Made by a program: the position numbers and the translations under genes | Assembly: GCF_002149015.1 (NCBI RefSeq) | Contig: NZ_NGFO01000017.1 | Coordinates: 1-37,950 of the forward strand | Length of the DNA: 37,950 bases | Direction of reading: 5' to 3' | Origin: Gordonia lacunae | GTDB taxonomy: Bacteria > Actinomycetota > Actinomycetes > Mycobacteriales > Mycobacteriaceae | Notes under the pieces: generated by a model | What the model was told of the DNA's origin: nothing | The model's database searches: none | Seen by the model: only the letters and a program-made list of their open reading frames with translations | Part shown: positions 34,159 through 37,950 of the stretch, piece by piece | How positions within the stretch are numbered: position 1 is the stretch's first letter | Layout of the letters: the number at the start of each line of letters is the position of its first letter

Positions 34159-36147
34159 TCAGCCCGACCCCTTGATCCGATAGATCCGGAACTGCGGTGT
34201 CCCGCTGGGGCTGGTGACCGTCATCTCCAGGGTGGCGATCCCGGCACCGTCGTCCCACAGCGTCGGATATCGGACGTTGATCGCGTCGAGCCGACCGAGG
34301 CCGGTGGGTCGCGGCGTCAGGATGTACTGGACACCCTGGCGCTGCGGCTGATTGAGCTTGGCGAAGAAGTCGTAATCGCTGCGGACCACGAACTGCTCCG
34401 GTCGGTCGGAGAACAGCCAGATCCGGGAGATCCCGAAAGTGTCGACGAGCACCGATCCGGGCGGGAGCGCCTGGTCGTCGAACCAGCCCGCCACGTTCCG
34501 CGACACATCGCCGAACCAGTAGAACCAGAACTCCGACGGCGGATGGCGGTCCGGCCAGAACGCCGATCGCAGACCGTACTCCTCTTTCCCCAGCGACGGG
34601 GTGAGCATCGAGGACGCGGTCACCGGCAGCGAGGTTGCGAGGACCAGTGCCATGAGCGTGGTGAGGGTTGCCCTTTCGACGCGCGACCTCCGCAAGCTCC
34701 GGCCGCTGCTCGAGGAGCGGGGAGACCCTTCGTGGCTCGTCGCTTGCGCTCCTCGCACCTCAGGGAGCGGAGACCAACCCGACGCCCGCGCTCCTCGCAC
34801 CTCAGGGAGCGGAGACCAACCCGACGCCCGCGCTCCTCGCACCTCAGGGAGCGGAGACCAACCCGACGCCCGCGCTCCTCGCACCTCAGGGAGCGGAGAC
34901 CAACCCGACGCCCGCGCTCCTCGCACCTCAGGGAGCCGTGACCAACCGGCGCCGGGAAGAGGACGCCACGCGGGACCACGCGCGACGAGGATGGCCACGA
35001 CGACGAGAGGTGTGGCCGCCATGTAGAAGCGAAACCAGCCGAAGGTCGAACCCAAGATGACGGCCGACATCTGGAACAGCAGGACCGAACCGAAGACGAC
35101 TCCCACCACCGCGGCGTCGACGCGGCGCCGGCGCACGGCGACCCACCCGACGATCGGCAGCACCGCGAACAGCAGCGGTTGCATACCCAGCAGATTGCCG
35201 GCGATGACCTCGGCCAACGGGCCGGCGCCGACGTCCTCGGCGGAGATGATCCCCGCCGCCTCGACCTGGGCGGCATTGCCGTACTGGGAGGAGAACTGGG
35301 AGAACGCGTTCCCGTCGAGTAGCCATCCCAGGCCCGCCCACAGCACGAACGCGAACACGGCCGGCAGCACCACGATCGTCGCGTCGTGCAGACCGAACGG
35401 TGCGCCGGCCCGCCACGCCGCGCGCCCCTGCGAACCCGGCGGGCGGTGTCGCCGCGTGGACATCACGAACACACCGAGCGCGACTCCGGCAGCGGCCGGC
35501 AACGCCTCATACCGGGTCAGGTAGGCCAACCCCAGAGCGACTCCGGCGACGACGAGATCGACGACGCGGTGGCGATTCACCCACAGCAGGATCCGACGAC
35601 ACGTCCACAGCAAGAAGAAGAGGAACGGCGCCTCACTCATCCCCATCCCCGCGTACAGGACGATCATCGGGTTCAGCGCGAACGCCGCAACCGCGACCCA
35701 CCGCAGCACCCGCCCGGCGCCATAGTCGAGGGCGATGCGCCGAACCTGCCAACCCGCGCCGGCCATGAACAACGCGCTCATCACCGCGCCCGCGAACCCG
35801 ACGCGTCGCAGCTCCGGCCAGAGATTCAGCGGCCAGTGCGCCGACAACTCGACCAGCGGTATCTCGACCAGACTGGGCAGCGGATTCCACACGAAACCGA
35901 TCGCGCCCAGATGGGGGTCGCGGCTCCAGATGGTGAACCCGGCGTTGCCGACCCGACTGCTCGCATCCGGGTTGATGTAACCGACGATCAGATACAGATA
36001 GACGCCGACCGCGAGGTACGCGAACGCCAGTCCGGCGAACAGGGAGATCCCCCACCACTGAACCCGGGTGAGCCGACGACGGCCCGGGGCGGCAACCCCC
36101 GGACCGGTCGTCGTCTCCGCGGCACGCGCACGTACCTCGACTGTCAC
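34159..36147 (-). CDS. Polytopic glycosyltransferase-like membrane protein with an internal repeat insert
   Basis: 662 residues from a GTG that overlaps the stop of the BcsB-like gene (GTGA), which makes the longer upstream frame unlikely. About eleven hydrophobic segments follow an N-terminal Arg/Pro-rich stretch. The first external loop holds NPDASSRVGNAGFTIWSRDPHLGAIGF with an acidic Asp and NPLPSLVEIPLV, reminiscent of GT-C (ArnT/mannosyltransferase-like) enzymes that use polyprenyl-linked sugars. A C-terminal external domain of ~140 residues follows. Between the last core helices and this domain lies a loop with five near-identical 14-residue repeats, apparently a recent expansion. Coupling to the BcsB-like gene suggests a joint role in a surface glycan. 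Confidence 0.78.
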   Translation of the reverse strand: MTVEVRARAAETTTGPGVAAPGRRRLTRVQWWGISLFAGLAFAYLAVGVYLYLIVGYINPDASSRVGNAGFTIWSRDPHLGAIGFVWNPLPSLVEIPLVELSAHWPLNLWPELRRVGFAGAVMSALFMAGAGWQVRRIALDYGAGRVLRWVAVAAFALNPMIVLYAGMGMSEAPFLFFLLWTCRRILLWVNRHRVVDLVVAGVALGLAYLTRYEALPAAAGVALGVFVMSTRRHRPPGSQGRAAWRAGAPFGLHDATIVVLPAVFAFVLWAGLGWLLDGNAFSQFSSQYGNAAQVEAAGIISAEDVGAGPLAEVIAGNLLGMQPLLFAVLPIVGWVAVRRRRVDAAVVGVVFGSVLLFQMSAVILGSTFGWFRFYMAATPLVVVAILVARGPAWRPLPGAGWSRLPEVRGARASGWSPLPEVRGARASGWSPLPEVRGARASGWSPLPEVRGARASGWSPLPEVRGAQATSHEGSPRSSSSGRSLRRSRVERATLTTLMALVLATSLPVTASSMLTPSLGKEEYGLRSAFWPDRHPPSEFWFYWFGDVSRNVAGWFDDQALPPGSVLVDTFGISRIWLFSDRPEQFVVRSDYDFFAKLNQPQRQGVQYILTPRPTGLGRLDAINVRYPTLWDDGAGIATLEMTVTSPSGTPQFRIYRIKGSG
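34748..34947. repeat. 42-bp tandem repeat, four full units plus a partial fifth, inside a coding region
   Basis: Units begin at 34748, 34790, 34832, 34874 and 34916. The first four appear identical and the fifth diverges after ~21 bp. Each unit is a multiple of three and encodes 14 residues (GWSPLPEVRGARAS) of the membrane protein on the minus strand. Each carries a short inverted repeat (GCTCC/GGAGC), and a degenerate relative lies at 34705-34728. The palindromic, GC-rich character is like intergenic REP elements. No unique spacers occur, so it is not CRISPR. Confidence 0.93.
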
Positions 36148-37950
36148 GGGGTGTCGGAGCCGGCGTCGTCGGACGGATGGTCGGAACGCCTGCGATAGAC
36201 GGTGATCCCGACCGCGACGAGGACCGCGACCGCCACCACCGCGATGCTGATCCCCAGCCACATCAGCCAGCTGGTGCCGACCTGGTCGACCTGTGCCCGC
36301 GGGCCGTCGGCCCGGATCGTCATCAGCTCGGGCTGACCCGCTCGCCCGGCCACCACCACGTCCCCTCGAAGATTCGCCAGATCGCCCTGCTGCTCATCGA
36401 GGTAGGTGAACAGCGGATCGACGAGATCCCACGAGCCCGATGTGCTCACGAGTACGACGGTTCGTGAGTTCTGCGCGAACGCCTGGATGGTCCCCAGCCC
36501 CTCGGGGATCGCGAGCCGGACCTGCGCCGGCAGGTCGACGAGGGTGGACGAATCCTCGGAGTCGATCGGCGGATTCAGCGGACGCGCGTTTGCGGCCGAC
36601 GCGACCACGAGCGCGCCGGTGTTGCTGGCGATCGCCTGCTCGAGCGGGACGAGAACCGGCGCCAACGGGGTCACCGAACTCCGCTGCACCGACGCGATCA
36701 GCTCGGCAGCGGCGTCGAGCTGGGCGGGGTTCGTGTCGTCGAGCGCGACCTGAACGGTCGGTTGCCAGCCCAGCGGAACCGACGAGAACCCACCCATCCG
36801 AACCGGTGTCGTGCTCGACGAGGCCGTCGACGACGGGTCGATCTGGAAGCTCAGCGGCACGCTCCGCGGCGAGCACGCACCCGGTCCCGGCTCGTACGAG
36901 ATCCGGAACTCGAGTGGCTCGTTGGCGGCGACCTGCGCTGCGGGGATGGTGAACTGCGTATCGAGGGCGCCGGAGCCGTTCAGCGCACTCGTGTGCAGGA
37001 TCTCGCCGCCGCTGACCGCCATCACGTTGGCCCGCTCGTCGTCTCGAACCGGCGTGTAGCGCGCGAGCAGGTGCACGTTGACGAGCCCCGGCCGTCCCAG
37101 CGACAGCATGGTCGGGTCGAAACCGGGTACCAGCGTGGTGCTTCCGAGCACGTCCGTGGACAACCGATCCGAGAACTGGCCGAAGGTCACCGAATCGGAG
37201 CCCTGGACCTGCCGGCCCGACACCGATTCGACTGCGGCCGACCTCGTCTGGGCGAGGTCGGTCAGCCCGTCGCGGAACAGCGCCACCTGGTCGGGCAGTG
37301 AGTCGGCGTCGCCGCCGATCACCAGGGCGGCCGAGGGCTGTCCGGCACGGTCGAGACGGACACCGCCCGGACCGTCCTCTTCCCGGATCAGGACCGTGCG
37401 CTCCAGCGGACCGCGCGGCGTCGGCACACCCGCCACGGACGACTCGACGACGTCGATCGACACCCGCTGCGGACGATAATGATTCGTGATCGCGGCGACG
37501 GCCCCCAGGGTCGCTTGCGCGACCGCGGCACTCGGGTTCTCCGGCGTCACGATGGTGACACCGCCGACCACGGTGCCGAAGAAGTCCTGGATCGTGCGGG
37601 GCGACGACGCGACACCGTCGTACCCGACGGTCAGTCCGGTCAGAGAAACATCCGGAATGGGTCCACACACGGAGTCGCCGTTGCCGTTTCGCAGCGTCAG
37701 ACGCAGATCGGCCCGGCCGTTGTCGCCCACGGGTACCGCGGCGAGCGGAACGGAGAACGGCGTGCTCAGCTGCCGCGGGCCGAATCGCGGTACGACGACG
37801 GTGCCGACGATCGTGCCGTCGGACCGGGCGACCTGGATGAAGGCGTCGGACACGTTCGTCGCCGACGCCACCACGCCGGACAGCCGCGTCGGCGACATGC
37901 CCTCGGGCACGGGGATGCTCACCCCGACCGGGACGTCGGCGCTGTCGAAG
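36144..37950 (-). CDS. BcsB-like cellulose-synthase-subunit protein (5' end outside window)
   Basis: At least 602 residues. The frame is open to the right edge, so the start, including any signal peptide, is missing. The sequence is beta-rich with two similar halves, as in BcsB (two carbohydrate-binding and two ferredoxin-like domains): RTIQDFFGTVVGGVTIVTPENPS, VNVHLLARYTPVRDDERANVMAVSGGEILHTSALNG, TQFTIPAAQVAANEPLEFRISY with cysteines nearby, and VPLGWQPTVQVALDD. One C-terminal membrane helix (SWLMWLGISIAVVAVAVLVAVGITVY) and a short basic tail end it. In cellulose synthases BcsB guides the polymer outside the membrane. A BcsA-like GT2 gene would be expected to the right of the window. The glycan made here is unknown. 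Confidence 0.8.
   Translation of the reverse strand, partial: FDSADVPVGVSIPVPEGMSPTRLSGVVASATNVSDAFIQVARSDGTIVGTVVVPRFGPRQLSTPFSVPLAAVPVGDNGRADLRLTLRNGNGDSVCGPIPDVSLTGLTVGYDGVASSPRTIQDFFGTVVGGVTIVTPENPSAAVAQATLGAVAAITNHYRPQRVSIDVVESSVAGVPTPRGPLERTVLIREEDGPGGVRLDRAGQPSAALVIGGDADSLPDQVALFRDGLTDLAQTRSAAVESVSGRQVQGSDSVTFGQFSDRLSTDVLGSTTLVPGFDPTMLSLGRPGLVNVHLLARYTPVRDDERANVMAVSGGEILHTSALNGSGALDTQFTIPAAQVAANEPLEFRISYEPGPGACSPRSVPLSFQIDPSSTASSSTTPVRMGGFSSVPLGWQPTVQVALDDTNPAQLDAAAELIASVQRSSVTPLAPVLVPLEQAIASNTGALVVASAANARPLNPPIDSEDSSTLVDLPAQVRLAIPEGLGTIQAFAQNSRTVVLVSTSGSWDLVDPLFTYLDEQQGDLANLRGDVVVAGRAGQPELMTIRADGPRAQVDQVGTSWLMWLGISIAVVAVAVLVAVGITVYRRRSDHPSDDAGSDTP

Noticed and set aside
34748..34951. 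CRISPR array
   Set aside because: Units are contiguous 42-mers with no unique spacers, lie inside a gene and preserve its frame.
34543..35060. Plus-strand frames over the 42-bp repeat
   Set aside because: They are open only because the repeat length is a multiple of three. The minus-strand membrane protein explains the region.
1..37950. Insertion sequence, integrase or att site linked to the tRNA genes
   Set aside because: I found no transposase or integrase frame and no repeated tRNA 3' end elsewhere in the window.

Overview
The window looks like chromosomal DNA of a high-GC, mycolic-acid-type actinobacterium, most likely Gordonia or a close relative. This rests on GC-rich codon use, a DUF222/HNH ('13E12'-type) protein, actinobacterial tRNAs, GTG/TTG starts and REP-like repeats. 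The genus is an inference from gene content, not from a database match. The main content is two Wzx/Wzy-type polysaccharide loci that face each other and converge near 17.0-17.8 kb.

Layout. 1-1.1 kb: the C-terminal end of a DUF222/HNH nuclease-like gene, a leftward tRNA-Glu/Asp/Phe cluster ending in a strong hairpin, and a rightward tRNA-Lys. 1.27-2.1 kb: a secreted SGNH hydrolase. 2.1-2.9 kb: a gene-free leader with a tandem 10-mer and an inverted repeat. 2.9-17.0 kb (+): LOCUS 1, with a priming glycosylphosphotransferase, Gmd and GDP-fucose synthase, a WcaF-like acetyltransferase on the opposite strand, three glycosyltransferases, two more left-handed beta-helix acyltransferases, a Wzx flippase fused to an SGNH hydrolase, two kinase-less Wzz-like proteins, a lipoprotein-like protein and a Wzy polymerase. 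Most junctions are 4-bp ATGA overlaps, so this is one tightly coupled operon.

17.8-33.2 kb (-): LOCUS 2, read from the right. It has a second, paralogous priming enzyme, UDP-glucose dehydrogenase, a nitroreductase-like protein, an acetyltransferase, a fused ALG14/ALG13-type (PssDE-like) glycosyltransferase, a GT-B glycosyltransferase, Wzy, Wzx and a pyruvyl transferase. A Wzc-type tyrosine kinase, an OafA-SGNH acyltransferase and a secreted glycoside hydrolase follow. GC content looks lower here than in locus 1. 33.8-37.95 kb: a small membrane protein, then (-) a polytopic glycosyltransferase-like membrane protein carrying an in-frame 42-bp tandem repeat, and a BcsB-like protein cut by the window edge.

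How the genes work together (inference). Locus 1 should make a fucose-containing, O-acylated repeat of about four sugars (primer plus three transferases). Locus 2 should make an acidic repeat of about three sugars (primer plus two transferases) containing glucuronate and modified with pyruvate. Each locus has its own primer, flippase, polymerase and chain-length protein, but only locus 2 encodes a tyrosine kinase, and no cognate phosphatase is visible. The most unusual items are the flippase-SGNH fusion with an internal ribosome-binding site, the pyruvyl transferase plus nitroreductase pairing, and the repeat expansion inside a membrane-protein gene.
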